A stretch of 64,000 nucleotides of DNA from positions 71,683-135,682 of the forward strand of contig NZ_LR734882.1 in assembly GCF_900010725.2 (NCBI RefSeq). Direction: 5' to 3'. How positions within the stretch are numbered: position 1 is the first letter of the stretch; the number at the start of each line of letters is the position of its first letter. This stretch comes from Planktothrix serta PCC 8927 (lineage in GTDB: Bacteria > Cyanobacteriota > Cyanobacteriia > Cyanobacteriales > Microcoleaceae). Below the pieces are notes generated by a model. It had not been told where the DNA came from. It did no database searches and saw only the letters and a list, made by a program, of their open reading frames with translations. Of the stretch, positions 1-8,531 are shown one piece after another. Position numbers and translations under genes: made by a program.

Positions 1-270
1 GACCGATCACCTCCTGATCTAAATATATTACTACATACTCAGAAAACAATCGGACAGATGGGGTCAACTCCGTACCTACGTTGACCCGTCTTTCATACCA
101 CCGCTCACCTGGGTTATTGTAGAGCGGGGGACTTCCCGGCGGTGTAAGTTAAGGATTTAGAGAATTTACACCATGATTGCAATCCTATCTGCAAGCTATC
201 TTCTAGGATGGGACGGATCACGGTACAGAAAGTTGCGACAATCTCAACCGTGTAAGGGTGTAAATCAAAT
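1..270. other. Left-edge stretch with a possible ribosome binding site
   Basis: No gene is recognised here. On the minus strand the last bases before the window edge read AGGAGGTGATCGGTC, which contains a perfect Shine-Dalgarno core, so a minus-strand gene probably starts just outside the window. The same bases on the plus strand resemble the 3' end of 16S rRNA (GATCACCTCCT), but no rRNA sequence precedes them, so that reading was rejected. Confidence 0.3.
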
Positions 271-1008
271 TTAGACTAAAATTTTAATCTCATCTAATTG
301 GGAAATCACCACATCCGCACCTTTGATGTGTTGAGGATTTGATCTGTTCCAGCAAATACCCACACAACCCCCGGCTCCGGCTGCCAACGCCATGTCAATA
401 TCCCCCTGAGCATCTCCCACCATTAAAGTGACGGAGGGATGAACCCCAAGCAATTGACAAGCATTCAGAAATAAAATTGGATCGGGTTTAGTTGGGCCTT
501 CATCGACCCCCATTTGTAAGTCAATATAGGGTTCAAGTTCATGGTGTATGACAAAACGCTGAACTTGTGAGGTCGGAGCCGCCGACAGAATTCCCACCTT
601 TATCCCCGCCTCGGATAGGTATTTTAAGGTTTCTAAACACCCAACAAACAAAGGCGAAGGCGGTCGAGACTTAAGATATTGATCCGCATCCCCAAAGGCA
701 CGACGGGCAATATTTAAAGATTCTAACCATCCTCGTCCGGTTTCAGCAATATAGGCGGCTGCCGCAATTTCATTTTCTCGTCGGCTTCCGACTGCCATTA
801 ATCCTGTGGGATCAAGGGTATTTCCCTGAACGCCAAAAGCCATCAACAGAGGTTCGCTCACACCGGGAATTTGAGCATCAATTAAACGCGATCGCTTTTG
901 AGCTAAATTCCTCAAGAAATCGGCAGAATCCTCTAAGGTTCCATCCTTATCGAAGATAACGGCTTCAATATCAACAAAGCTAACATTTTGAACTTGAAGG
1001 GTGACCAA
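271..1008 (-). CDS. HAD-superfamily phosphatase (phosphoglycolate phosphatase-like)
   Basis: This is a haloacid dehalogenase-type hydrolase of about 245 residues. Motif I DKDGTLEDS holds the nucleophilic Asp in the DxDGT pattern; motif II is seen in GILSAAPTS, and motifs III and IV in TKPDP and MVGDAQGDIDMA. The cap between motifs I and II is mostly helical, as in phosphoglycolate phosphatases, but the substrate cannot be read from sequence. A longer frame reaches 1074, but its first ~20 residues (FPVPCSLFPVPCSLF) are translated heptamer repeat. The start chosen is TTG at 1006-1008, preceded by GGAG nine bases upstream. The gene lies downstream of the S1 gene on the same strand. Confidence 0.8.
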   Translation of the reverse strand: MVTLQVQNVSFVDIEAVIFDKDGTLEDSADFLRNLAQKRSRLIDAQIPGVSEPLLMAFGVQGNTLDPTGLMAVGSRRENEIAAAAYIAETGRGWLESLNIARRAFGDADQYLKSRPPSPLFVGCLETLKYLSEAGIKVGILSAAPTSQVQRFVIHHELEPYIDLQMGVDEGPTKPDPILFLNACQLLGVHPSVTLMVGDAQGDIDMALAAGAGGCVGICWNRSNPQHIKGADVVISQLDEIKILV

Positions 1009-1027
1009 CCTCAAACACTCCACAAAG

Positions 1028-1095
1028 AACAGGGAACAGGGAACAGGGAACAAAGAACAGGGAACAGGGAACAAAGAACAGGGAACAGGGAACCC
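1028..1095. repeat. Heptamer tandem repeat (GGGAACA/AAGAACA)
   Basis: The stretch is built from consecutive seven-base units GGGAACA with interspersed AAAGAAC variants. It sits between the S1 stop and the HAD gene and is typical of cyanobacterial short tandemly repeated sequences. On the minus strand it reads as FPVPCSL repeats, which artificially extends the HAD frame. A similar array lies at 61796-61876. Confidence 0.85.
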
Positions 1096-1196
1096 GAAAA
1101 AAATTTATTCCCTCTTCTCTTCTTAAAAAAATAGGGAACAGGAAAAAGATTGATTTCCGCTTCCCTATCCCCTCTTCTTTTTTCTGCGGTTGAACC

Positions 1197-2300
1197 TTAT
1201 ACCCCTTCGGCAACGGGTTCAATGTCTTCTTCGATGGCTGCTGGAATATCATCGTCAATGGCGGACGGGATTTCATCGTCCTCAATGGCGGACGGGATTT
1301 CATCGTCCTCAATGGCGGACGGGATTTCATCGTCCTCAATGGCGGACGGAATGTCAGCTTCATCCACTTCTGAGGGGACTTCAACCGTTGCCGTTCCCTG
1401 TTGAGCCGCCAAGAGTTTTTCCCGGAATTTGGCTGCCATTTCTTCAGCTTTCTCATAAACAAGCTGAGGATTTTTAACCATCGCTCCCGGTTCGGGTTCC
1501 AGTTGTTTTGTGGAAAGGGAAATCCGGCCCCGATCTGCATCTAAGTCAATAATCATGACTTTGACTTCATCATTGACATTGAAAACGCTATGAGGTGTAT
1601 CAATGTGATCGTGAGAAATTTCTGAGATGTGGAGCAGACCACTCACGCCACCAATGTCAATAAACGCCCCGTAAGGTTTAATTCCTCTAACGGTTCCTGT
1701 CACAACTTCACCCACTTCTAAGCGGTTCATCTTCCGCTCAACTAAAGCCCGACGATGGCTTAAGACGAGGCGATTACGATCCTCATCAACCTCTAGGAAT
1801 TTTAAGGGTAATTCTTCAGCAACGAGTTCTTCTTTGGGTTTGCGCGTACTAATATGGGAGCCCGGAATAAAGCCCCGCAATCCTTCAATGCGAACTAAAG
1901 CGCCGCCTCGATTTGTGGCAAAGACTTGAGAGCGGACGGTAGCATCTTCCGCTTGCAGTTGGCGGACGCGCTCCCAGGCCCGCATATACTCAATGCGACG
2001 AATGGAAAGAGTTAATTGCCCATCTTCGTTTTCATCGGTGAGGATAAAAAACTCACGGGTCTCATTAGACTGTAAGACTTCATCAGGACTTTCCACCCGA
2101 TTAATTGACATTTCTTGTAGTGGAATGTATGCTGCGGTCTTAGCACCAATATCAATCAGAGCGCCCCTTGGCTCTAGACTAAAAACAGTCCCCGCCACTA
2201 CATCACCGGGACTAAAGTGATAGTCGTATTTATCGAGTAAGGCGGCAAAATCTTCGTGGGTAAAGCCCACATCTTTTGGTTTTGTTTTCTGATTGATCAT
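1197..2300 (-). CDS. rpsA: 30S ribosomal protein S1 with repetitive acidic C-terminal tail
   Basis: The protein is 367 residues with three S1 OB-fold domains at about residues 30-100, 117-183 and 197-265; the third shows the classic VRGIKPYGAFIDIGGVSGLLHISE pattern. Three S1 domains is the normal cyanobacterial form, shorter than the six of E. coli. It binds mRNA on the 30S subunit during initiation. The last ~60 residues are an acidic tail with a nine-residue unit (EDDEIPSAI) repeated four times, encoded by near-identical 27-bp units at about 1250-1350, so copy number may vary between strains. The ATG at 2300 opens a frame whose N-terminus (MINQKTKPKDVGFTHEDFAA) is typical. A long non-coding leader lies upstream. 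Confidence 0.95.
   Translation of the reverse strand: MINQKTKPKDVGFTHEDFAALLDKYDYHFSPGDVVAGTVFSLEPRGALIDIGAKTAAYIPLQEMSINRVESPDEVLQSNETREFFILTDENEDGQLTLSIRRIEYMRAWERVRQLQAEDATVRSQVFATNRGGALVRIEGLRGFIPGSHISTRKPKEELVAEELPLKFLEVDEDRNRLVLSHRRALVERKMNRLEVGEVVTGTVRGIKPYGAFIDIGGVSGLLHISEISHDHIDTPHSVFNVNDEVKVMIIDLDADRGRISLSTKQLEPEPGAMVKNPQLVYEKAEEMAAKFREKLLAAQQGTATVEVPSEVDEADIPSAIEDDEIPSAIEDDEIPSAIEDDEIPSAIDDDIPAAIEEDIEPVAEGV
1250..1350. repeat. 27-bp in-frame tandem repeat in rpsA
   Basis: Units of 27 bp beginning atttcatcgtcctcaatggc are repeated almost identically three times with a fourth divergent unit. They encode the IPSAIEDDE tail of S1. The length is a multiple of three, so gain or loss of units keeps the frame open. 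Confidence 0.9.
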
Positions 2301-3017
2301 GCGATTTTTATCCTAAAGTTGCTCCTATTAAATGGTTGTTTTGCAGTTAAGAGAGGTTTTTGATCATGGCTGCTAGAGCCAATTTTCGCTTGCGATCAAA
2401 ACTGCTGACTTGACATCACAAGTACCGGGGATACCTGTGAACAACAGATAAATAGAGGATTATCGCGTCAAGTCTCGTTGACACTCCTGACCTAACCCTA
2501 GGGGTTTAGTCAAGGATTCTTGCTTCATCGAGGACTGCTTTCTGATTAACAATCAGCCCGTCTTACACCCTCTCCACAAGCTTAAAATCCGGTATGCCCT
2601 ACCGTACATTAAAACTTAGTTGATTACTTGTCCCTACTCCCACTGGGTTGAGGTTACGACCCTTGGTTTTGTGGATACTGGACTTTCATGCAAACAAATC
2701 TAATTTTAGCACAGTTTTTTTGGGTCACTATCTATCTTCCCGTTAAGCTACGCTGTAACGAGAGTCCTCTTGATCTAAATTTAGATAAATCAAGGATCAT
2801 CAACTTAAATATACAGCCTAAACCTTTACCCTGGGGGTGTGAGGTAAGCTGTGTTGATGTCTAGGGGAACAGGTAAATAGAGTTAACTTAAATAGTATAA
2901 CTGTTCAAAGCATATCTATTATGCCACAACCGATCAATTTTGGGTCATCATGCCTAAAGTTTTGTCAGATTCAGACTAGGACTGAATCAGAATCGGACTC
3001 AATAGGAAATTAGCACC
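2301..3017. other. Long intergenic region upstream of rpsA
   Basis: No coding sequence is supported in this ~700-bp gap. It must hold the rpsA promoter and a long leader (minus strand), but no promoter could be fixed with confidence. At 2739-2754 it carries CCCGTTAAGCTACGCT, identical over 16 bases to the outer end of the TnpB element at 5371-5386, and it can fold as a hairpin with the following GTAACG. This could be a solo transposon end. Confidence 0.5.
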
Positions 3018-3593
3018 TTAATGTTGAGATCCCAGTAAGGATGCAGAACACAAAGAGGGGGGGGCTTCGATGGCGGAATCCTCACACGAGGAGGCAGAAT
3101 CTTCCGAGTTTGGAGCCAGTTCAACCGCTTTCCCGTTTTCACAATCACGCTGAAAGTGATTTAACGCCTCGGCAAAATCTCGAATTCCTTGAAATTGTCG
3201 ATAAACGGAAGCAAACCGCACATAAGCAACTTCACTCAGGGATTTGAGTCGTTGTAATACTAATTCTCCAATTTCTTGAGTGGGAATTTCCCTCTGGGAA
3301 CGTTGTTGCAGTTCTGCTTCGATTTCATCAATAATCGATTCTAAATCGGAAGCAGAAAGTCCGGTTTTTTCACAAGCTCGAACCATACCCCGCAGCAATT
3401 TAGACCGATCAAAGGATTCCCGTTTCCCATCCCGCTTCATCACTGTAATGGGAACAAATTCAATCCGTTCATAAGTCGTAAACCGATGCTGACACTGGAG
3501 ACATTCCCGCCGCCGACGAATACTTTTACCCGATTCAGCAGAACGCGACTCAAGAACTCGACTATTAGTATAGTGGCAAACTGGACACTGCAT
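3018..3593 (-). CDS. nrdR: Transcriptional repressor NrdR
   Basis: The 191-residue protein has an N-terminal zinc ribbon ([17 protein letters not shown], then [13 protein letters not shown]) followed by an ATP-cone domain ([20 protein letters not shown]). This is the full architecture of NrdR, which senses ATP/dATP and represses ribonucleotide reductase genes at NrdR boxes. A frame open to 3653 adds 20 unrelated residues; the ATG at 3593 was chosen because it gives the canonical MxCPxC start and has AAGGA eight bases upstream. The C-terminal ~40 residues are Ser/Glu-rich and not conserved in the family. It lies downstream of psbT on the same strand, a common cyanobacterial order. Confidence 0.95.
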   Translation of the reverse strand: MQCPVCHYTNSRVLESRSAESGKSIRRRRECLQCQHRFTTYERIEFVPITVMKRDGKRESFDRSKLLRGMVRACEKTGLSASDLESIIDEIEAELQQRSQREIPTQEIGELVLQRLKSLSEVAYVRFASVYRQFQGIRDFAEALNHFQRDCENGKAVELAPNSEDSASSCEDSAIEAPPSLCSASLLGSQH

Positions 3594-3812
3594 GATAAAC
3601 GTCCTTTGAGTGTAGGTTTCACTGAACAGCAGTTTCCTGATCAGCGAGTACAAAGCACGGTGTGTAACGCTTGAGCATTCCCATACTGAGTGATGAGAAC
3701 TCAGGGTTTTACTTAAACAATTGCATCTGAGTTCGCTCCTGCTTAAATTTTAAATTAACCCCAAACCCCCATCACTCAGTATTGGAGTGGTAGAAGATGC
3801 CCTGATTGCCAG

Positions 3813-3908
3813 TTACTTGCCAATCCGAGGCGGTTCCCGGAATGCAATTGCAAAAAAGAGAACTCCTAAGGCCAAGGTCAAAACTAAGATGTAAGCAACA
3901 CTTTCCAT
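3813..3908 (-). CDS. psbT: Photosystem II protein T
   Basis: This 31-residue membrane peptide starts [19 protein letters not shown] and ends FREPPRIGK, which matches PsbT, a single-helix subunit at the PSII dimer interface. One transmembrane segment fills residues 4-23. AGGA lies nine bases before the ATG. In most cyanobacteria psbT directly follows psbB; here a ~1.4-kb TnpB element lies between them, so psbT may depend on read-through or on its own promoter. Confidence 0.95.
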   Translation of the reverse strand: MESVAYILVLTLALGVLFFAIAFREPPRIGK

Positions 3909-3943
3909 GTTAATGTTTCCTAAACTTATTGTTTTCTAACAGT

Positions 3944-5266
3944 CTACCATTGAGCGATTAATTGACATACTCCCGGCGTCAAGCTTCGCGCTCGACGGGG
4001 GATTCTCCCAGAATCACTTCTTGAGATTACTGGCTCAACGAGACGACTTAAATCTTCAACATCTCTGTTAAAGACCCAGAGGCCGGACTCTCCCCAGTCG
4101 TTTGGGTCGGTTTCTGTTTGCCCAACAGTACCGTTGAGATCGGCTCCCAAATATTTCAACCCTTTTTTAAGAATATTAATTGCCGCATTCCAGTCTCGAT
4201 CTAAAACTGTTTGGCAATCAGGGCATTGATGAGTTCTTGTACTCAATGTTTTATAAACTTTTGCCCCACAAACCGAACAATCAATAGTTGTGAATTGTGG
4301 CGGTACAGCAATGCAAGTTATCTTGTGAATCTTGGCAAAATAGTTCACCCATTGCGTGAATTGATACCAAGAAGCATCGCTAATACTTTTTGCTAACTTG
4401 TGAGTCTTCACCAAATTAGATACTTTCAAAGCCTCGTAGACTACCAAATCATTGGATTGGACTAACGCCAGAGCATCTTTGATGGCTCTGTCTTTACGTT
4501 GTCGAGAAACTTTTAAGTGTAATTTAGCTACTTTTTGCCGTTGTTTGTGATAGTTATTAGACTGTTTTTGCCCTTTTCGATGACGCTTAGATAGCCTTCT
4601 TTGAGCTTTCTTTAAGCGTCTCTCCGACTTTCTCAGGAAGCGAGGATTTTCTACTGTGTTGCCATTAGAGTCGGTATAAAACTCCTTTAACCCTAAGTCT
4701 ATTCCTACTACAGAACCAGTGAATTCATGCTTTTCCTCTCGGTCATAGTTAATCAGAAACTGGCAATAATATCCATCGGCTCTTTTTACTACTCTAACTC
4801 GCCTAATCTGCTGAGATGAGTAATAGACTAAGGTTTTCTGGCTACACCACAGGTCAAAAGTTCCCGCTTTAAATCCATCGGTGAAAGTGATTTGTTTCCT
4901 GTCATCTGAAAGCGAGTATCCAGTCGTTTTATATTCTACTGACCTACTGTACTTTTTAAACTTAGGAAATCCTTTCTTTCTGATTGATGAATCTCGACAG
5001 TTAGCGGAGAACCGAGAAATGGCTTGCCATGCTCTATCTGCACTTGACTGTCTTGCCTGAGAATTTAATTTGCTTGCCCAAGGAGTTGTAGAGTCTTTCG
5101 CTAAAACAGCGCAAAGTTTCTGCAAGTCATTTCTTGTAGTCCCTTTGTTCTCCATCCAATATTTAACGCATTTGTTTCTGACAAATTGCGCTGTCCTAAT
5201 AGATTCATCAAGCTTTTGATATTGCTCTGAAGTGCCGTTCTTTAACTTGGTTTCTACAACTAACAT
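3944..5266 (-). CDS. tnpB: RNA-guided endonuclease TnpB (IS200/IS605 type)
   Basis: The protein is about 440 residues from the ATG at 5264-5266, which has GAGGG just upstream; a longer frame to 5368 runs into the element's end hairpin. RuvC residues are intact: Asp in VVGIDLGLKEF, Glu in VVYEALKVSNL, Asp in LDRDWNAAINIL. The zinc finger CSVCGAKV...CPDCQ interrupts the RuvC domain as usual. It has the residues expected of a functional TnpB nuclease, which uses an RNA from the element's end as guide. The last ~25 codons run through the end hairpin, and the final QLIAQW is encoded by flanking host DNA. No tnpA transposase is nearby, so mobility would need one in trans. It separates psbB from psbT. 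Confidence 0.93.
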   Translation of the reverse strand: MLVVETKLKNGTSEQYQKLDESIRTAQFVRNKCVKYWMENKGTTRNDLQKLCAVLAKDSTTPWASKLNSQARQSSADRAWQAISRFSANCRDSSIRKKGFPKFKKYSRSVEYKTTGYSLSDDRKQITFTDGFKAGTFDLWCSQKTLVYYSSQQIRRVRVVKRADGYYCQFLINYDREEKHEFTGSVVGIDLGLKEFYTDSNGNTVENPRFLRKSERRLKKAQRRLSKRHRKGQKQSNNYHKQRQKVAKLHLKVSRQRKDRAIKDALALVQSNDLVVYEALKVSNLVKTHKLAKSISDASWYQFTQWVNYFAKIHKITCIAVPPQFTTIDCSVCGAKVYKTLSTRTHQCPDCQTVLDRDWNAAINILKKGLKYLGADLNGTVGQTETDPNDWGESGLWVFNRDVEDLSRLVEPVISRSDSGRIPRRARSLTPGVCQLIAQW

Positions 5267-5402
5267 AATTCCCTCGACCTGGGGTTTACCACTATTATAA
5301 CACACTTTACCCAAGATTTGTAGAATTAAATCGTTACTTCGCATCTGAGTTAGTGGGTGGGATTTCATCCCCCGTTAAGCTACGCTCTCCGCGGGGGCAT
5401 TC
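3964..5402 (-). mobile_element. IS200/IS605-family element carrying only tnpB
   Basis: One end, read on the plus strand, is TTGACATACTCCCGGCGTC followed by a hairpin and GATTCTC; the other end carries the hairpin CCCCCGTTAAGC...GCGGGGG at 5370-5397. Two miniature elements in this window have matching TTGACA-hairpin-GATTCTT ends. The exact boundaries are inferred to within a few bases. There is no tnpA. Confidence 0.75.
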
Positions 5403-5462
5403 ATCCAGCATTTTTAGGTAAGAAGAAAGAAGTCTGAGCTAATCATCCCAAATCCATATAAA

Positions 5463-5507
5463 CAGAGAGAGTTGGAAACTTTATGAACAAAGCTCCAACT
5501 CTCTCTG
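5463..5507 (-). terminator. Strong stem-loop downstream of psbB
   Basis: CAGAGAGAGTTGGA at 5463-5476 pairs perfectly with TCCAACTCTCTCTG at 5494-5507 around a 17-base loop. It sits between the psbB stop and the TnpB element. It is probably the psbB terminator or a 3' mRNA-stabilising hairpin. The following bases on the minus strand (GTTTATAT) are only moderately T-rich. Confidence 0.65.
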
Positions 5508-5553
5508 GATTGGGGTTTATAAAAACACTCCCCAAGCCCGAACTAGATGTATC

Positions 5554-7083
5554 CTAGACGGTTTTTTTGACGCGAGTGGTTTTGTCACCCACTTTCTGGA
5601 ACAGACCCCACTCCACTTGTTCTTCAAGATCGGCTTCCACCCCAGCGAACACATCGCGGAAGATCGTCCGAGAACCGTGCCAAATATGGCCAAAGAAGAA
5701 CAATAATGCAAAGCAAGCATGAGCGTAGGTGAACCAGCCACGGGTGCTGGTACGAAATACCCCGTCAGATCTCAAGGTTTCCCGGTCAAACTCGAACGGT
5801 TCCCCTTGTTGGGCTAAACGGGCATATTTTTTAACGCTGGGTGAATCACTAAAGGTTTTGCCATCTAACTCTCCACCGTAGAAACTGACACTCACCCCAG
5901 CTTGTTCAACGCTGTAGCGAGAATCAGCCCGACGGAAGGGAATATCAGCGCGAACCACACCATCTGCATCCGTGAGAACTACGGGGAAGGTTTCAAAGAA
6001 GTTAGGAAGACGGCGAACCGATAATTCCCGTCCTTCTCCATCTTTAAACACAGGATGGCCTAACCAAGTTTTAGCAATCCCATCACCGTTGTTCATTGGG
6101 CCAACCCGGAATAAACCGCCTTTAGCGGGGCTGTTGCCCACATAGTCATAGAAGGCGAGTTTTTCAGGAATTTTTTCCCAAGCTTCCGAGTAACTATCCC
6201 CACGAGCAACACTGGCTTGTACCCGGCGTTGAATTTCTTGTTGGAAGTAACCACTATCCCATTGATAGCGGGTCGGGCCAAATAATTCAATCGGGGTAGC
6301 AGCCGAACCGTACCACATGGTTCCAGCAACGACAAAAGCCGAGAAGAATACCGCAGCAATACTGCTGGATAACACCGTTTCAATGTTCCCCATCCGCAAG
6401 GCTTTGTATAACCGTTGGGGTGGACGAACAGAAAGGTGGAATAGACCCGCAATAATACCCACAACACCAGCGGCAATATGGTGAGCTACAATTCCTCCCG
6501 CATTGAACGGGTTAAATCCTTCTGGCCCCCAAGCAGGTGCAACGGGTTGCACGCTACCGGTGATCCCATAAGGATCGGATACCCACATTCCAGGGCCAAA
6601 TAAGCCGGTTAAGTGGAATGCTCCGAAACCAAAGCAGAGTAGACCTGATAAGAACAGGTGAATGCCAAACATTTTTGGCAAATCTAAGGCGGGTTCACCT
6701 GTTCTGGGATCGGTAAATAGTTCCAAATCCCAGAAAACCCAGTGCCAAACAGCAGCTAGGAACAGTAAACCAGACAGGATAATATGAGTAGCTGCCACCC
6801 CTTCAAAAGACCAAACACCAGGGTTGGTGACGGCTTCTCCTGTGAGACTCCAGCCACCCCAGGATTGGGTTACCCCTAGGCGGGCAATAAAGGGCATGAC
6901 GAACATCCCTTGACGCCACATCGGGTTGAGGACGGGATCAGAAGGGTCATAAATTGCGAGTTCATAAAGGGCCATAGATCCAGCCCAACCTGCCACCAAA
7001 GCGGTGTGCATCAGGTGTACAGAGATCAATCGTCCTGGGTCATTCAGAACAACCGTGTGTACACGATACCAGGGTAGTCCCAT
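5554..7083 (-). CDS. psbB: Photosystem II CP47 chlorophyll-binding protein
   Basis: The 509 residues match the usual CP47 length. The N-terminus [20 protein letters not shown] is near invariant in the family. Six transmembrane helices with conserved His chlorophyll ligands are visible (for example [15 protein letters not shown] and [16 protein letters not shown]), with the large lumenal loop between helices V and VI at about residues 258-450. CP47 is the inner antenna that passes excitation to the PSII reaction centre. The ATG at 7083 has GGAGG ten bases upstream. A promoter about 250 bp upstream abuts a miniature transposable element. Confidence 0.98.
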   Translation of the reverse strand: MGLPWYRVHTVVLNDPGRLISVHLMHTALVAGWAGSMALYELAIYDPSDPVLNPMWRQGMFVMPFIARLGVTQSWGGWSLTGEAVTNPGVWSFEGVAATHIILSGLLFLAAVWHWVFWDLELFTDPRTGEPALDLPKMFGIHLFLSGLLCFGFGAFHLTGLFGPGMWVSDPYGITGSVQPVAPAWGPEGFNPFNAGGIVAHHIAAGVVGIIAGLFHLSVRPPQRLYKALRMGNIETVLSSSIAAVFFSAFVVAGTMWYGSAATPIELFGPTRYQWDSGYFQQEIQRRVQASVARGDSYSEAWEKIPEKLAFYDYVGNSPAKGGLFRVGPMNNGDGIAKTWLGHPVFKDGEGRELSVRRLPNFFETFPVVLTDADGVVRADIPFRRADSRYSVEQAGVSVSFYGGELDGKTFSDSPSVKKYARLAQQGEPFEFDRETLRSDGVFRTSTRGWFTYAHACFALLFFFGHIWHGSRTIFRDVFAGVEADLEEQVEWGLFQKVGDKTTRVKKTV

Positions 7084-7331
7084 TGACTACATTCCTCCAG
7101 TTGATAATGGTCTACTTTTTTATTACTTTGCTTTGACACTCTCAGGTCTGTTGGCAGTACCTGCCGGAAGGCATAGACGCTGAAATTTTTTAAGAAGAAC
7201 TTAAAAGGCATTGTCAAAGTACCCCCACACGCTCAAAACAACCACCAGTACGAGAGGGATTGCAATTGCGCTTACTTTAATGAAATTGTTTCAACACGCA
7301 GATAGTTATTCTTACTTGCGTTAATTGAGCG

Positions 7332-7360
7332 ATTATAGCAAAAGATTGACGGGGATTGAC
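7332..7360 (-). promoter_or_regulatory. Candidate psbB promoter
   Basis: On the minus strand there is a perfect -10 TATAAT at 7332-7337. Seventeen bases upstream lies GTCAAT (7355-7360) as a weak -35, which coincides with the TTGAC junction of the adjacent miniature element. Transcription would start near 7325, giving a leader of about 240 nt to psbB. Confidence 0.5.
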
Positions 7361-7626
7361 ACTCTCGGCGCGTAAACGCGCGGAGATTCTTAATTCAGCG
7401 ACTGACCTTTAAGCACCGGATCTCTTTCGAGCAATACTCAAACCTTTCAATTTTACAAGATTTTCGCTACCGGTGTTGTTACTCTCAAGGAGTTTTCTGG
7501 TTCGAGGGTGCCGACTAAAAGTCGCTTCACAACCGCCCACCTTGGGGATTTCAACCCTCTCTATCTTAATCCTAAGCCGATGCTCAAAGCACGGGGTTTT
7601 AGACCCAAATTCTCGATAAATTATGG
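7356..7626. mobile_element. Miniature IS200/IS605-like element (copy 1)
   Basis: The left end reads TTGACACTCTCGGCGCG, then a hairpin and GATTCTT. The right end has the small hairpin TGCTCAAAGCA followed by GGGGTTTTAGACCCAAATT and TCGATAAAT. Both ends match copy 2 near 23953-24346, although the interiors differ. It encodes no plausible protein. The interior contains several short inverted repeats, consistent with a structured RNA. It lies between the psbB promoter and the stop codon of the next gene. Confidence 0.6.
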
Positions 7627-7947
7627 ATTTCGGTTCATTTGACATTCTGTGGCGGCGGTTCCCAGACGTTCTAGGACTTGATCGGCTGAAATTAAGCGGG
7701 TGAGAACAACTTGACCAATGGTGTTAGAGGAGTTGGTCATTGAGGTGATGTCCGGTTTGACTTCTAGCATCAAAACGGCATCTTCAACTCGATACAGCCA
7801 CATCTTTTCCTGCTGATTCTGATCCCAAATACAGAGGTTCATTTTTTGAATTTCTGGTGGACGGCGACGCAGAGCCTGATCCCACAAACCTCCTACTCCC
7901 CAAACTCGTCCTACTGTCCATCCATCCGTTAAAAAAAAGTATTTCAC
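7621..7947 (-). CDS. Conserved cyanobacterial hypothetical protein
   Basis: The core (KYFFLTDGWTVGRVWGVGGLW, then PPEIQKMNLCIWDQ and MWLYRVEDAVLMLEVKP) looks like a genuine conserved cyanobacterial family of unknown function, rich in Trp and predicted to be mainly beta. The frame is open to 8028, but the first 27 residues look like upstream DNA. A GTG at 7945-7947 gives MKYFFLTDGW and was preferred, with a weak AGGG upstream. About 108 residues result. The stop codon abuts the end of the miniature element. The gene is divergent from the YtxH gene. Confidence 0.6.
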   Translation of the reverse strand: MKYFFLTDGWTVGRVWGVGGLWDQALRRRPPEIQKMNLCIWDQNQQEKMWLYRVEDAVLMLEVKPDITSMTNSSNTIGQVVLTRLISADQVLERLGTAATECQMNRNP

Positions 7948-8109
7948 AGACTGCCCTAAACGAACTGACTTTAGATCTGATGTTTTACAATACCGCGAAA
8001 AGATCAATGAAGCGACGAATCTCCTCAACTCTAGGAGGTTTTTTAATGTCCATTGGGAAAACGTTTAAAATGATAGAGTACGGGGATAGAATTTGTACTG
8101 CGATTCAAT

Positions 8110-8457
8110 ATGTCAAATCAACGGTTAGGACAATTTTTAGGTGGTTTTGTCTTCGGTTCTGTCGTAGGTACGGTGGTGGGTTTGCTGGTCGCACCGGGTT
8201 CTGGGAAAGAAACGAGACAGTTACTCAAAAAATCAGCAGCAGCCTTACCCGAACTCGCAGAAGATCTATCCAGCAATGTTCAGTTACAGGCGAATCGGCT
8301 TTCAGGGTCTGCTTTACGCAATTGGGATGAAACCTTGATTCGTCTTAAAGAGGCGGTTGCAGCCGGGTTAGAAGCCAGTCAACAACAACAAACTCTGTAT
8401 AAGCCAGAAGTTGAAAATCATCTCCCAGAGTCTCAAAAAACGATACGGGAACGTTGA
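8110..8457 (+). CDS. YtxH domain-containing membrane protein
   Basis: This 115-residue protein has one N-terminal hydrophobic, Gly-rich segment at residues 9-30 (FLGGFVFGSVVGTVVGLLVAP) followed by GSGKETRQLLKKSA, the hallmark of the YtxH/gas-vesicle-like stress family. The rest is a charged amphipathic helix. Such proteins are small membrane-anchored proteins of unclear function. A DUF948-like gene follows 74 bp downstream on the same strand and the two probably form an operon. Confidence 0.75.
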   Translation: MSNQRLGQFLGGFVFGSVVGTVVGLLVAPGSGKETRQLLKKSAAALPELAEDLSSNVQLQANRLSGSALRNWDETLIRLKEAVAAGLEASQQQQTLYKPEVENHLPESQKTIRER

Positions 8458-8531
8458 TTATCGGGGATTGTGTCTGAAAATCGCTATACTTTTAAGGCGG
8501 CTCACACTATTCTGTTGTTGATGGAAATCCA

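Noticed and set aside
1-20. Plus-strand GATCACCTCCT resembling the 16S rRNA 3' end
   Set aside because: No rRNA sequence precedes it at the window edge and the following bases do not match; it is better explained as a minus-strand ribosome binding site.
980-1540. Minus-strand frame with SRPPLRTMK repeats
   Set aside because: It is an out-of-frame reading of the rpsA tail repeats and the heptamer array.
7409-7645. 78-residue minus-strand frame
   Set aside because: It lies almost wholly in the miniature element and overlaps the end of the adjacent conserved gene; no domain or codon pattern supports it.
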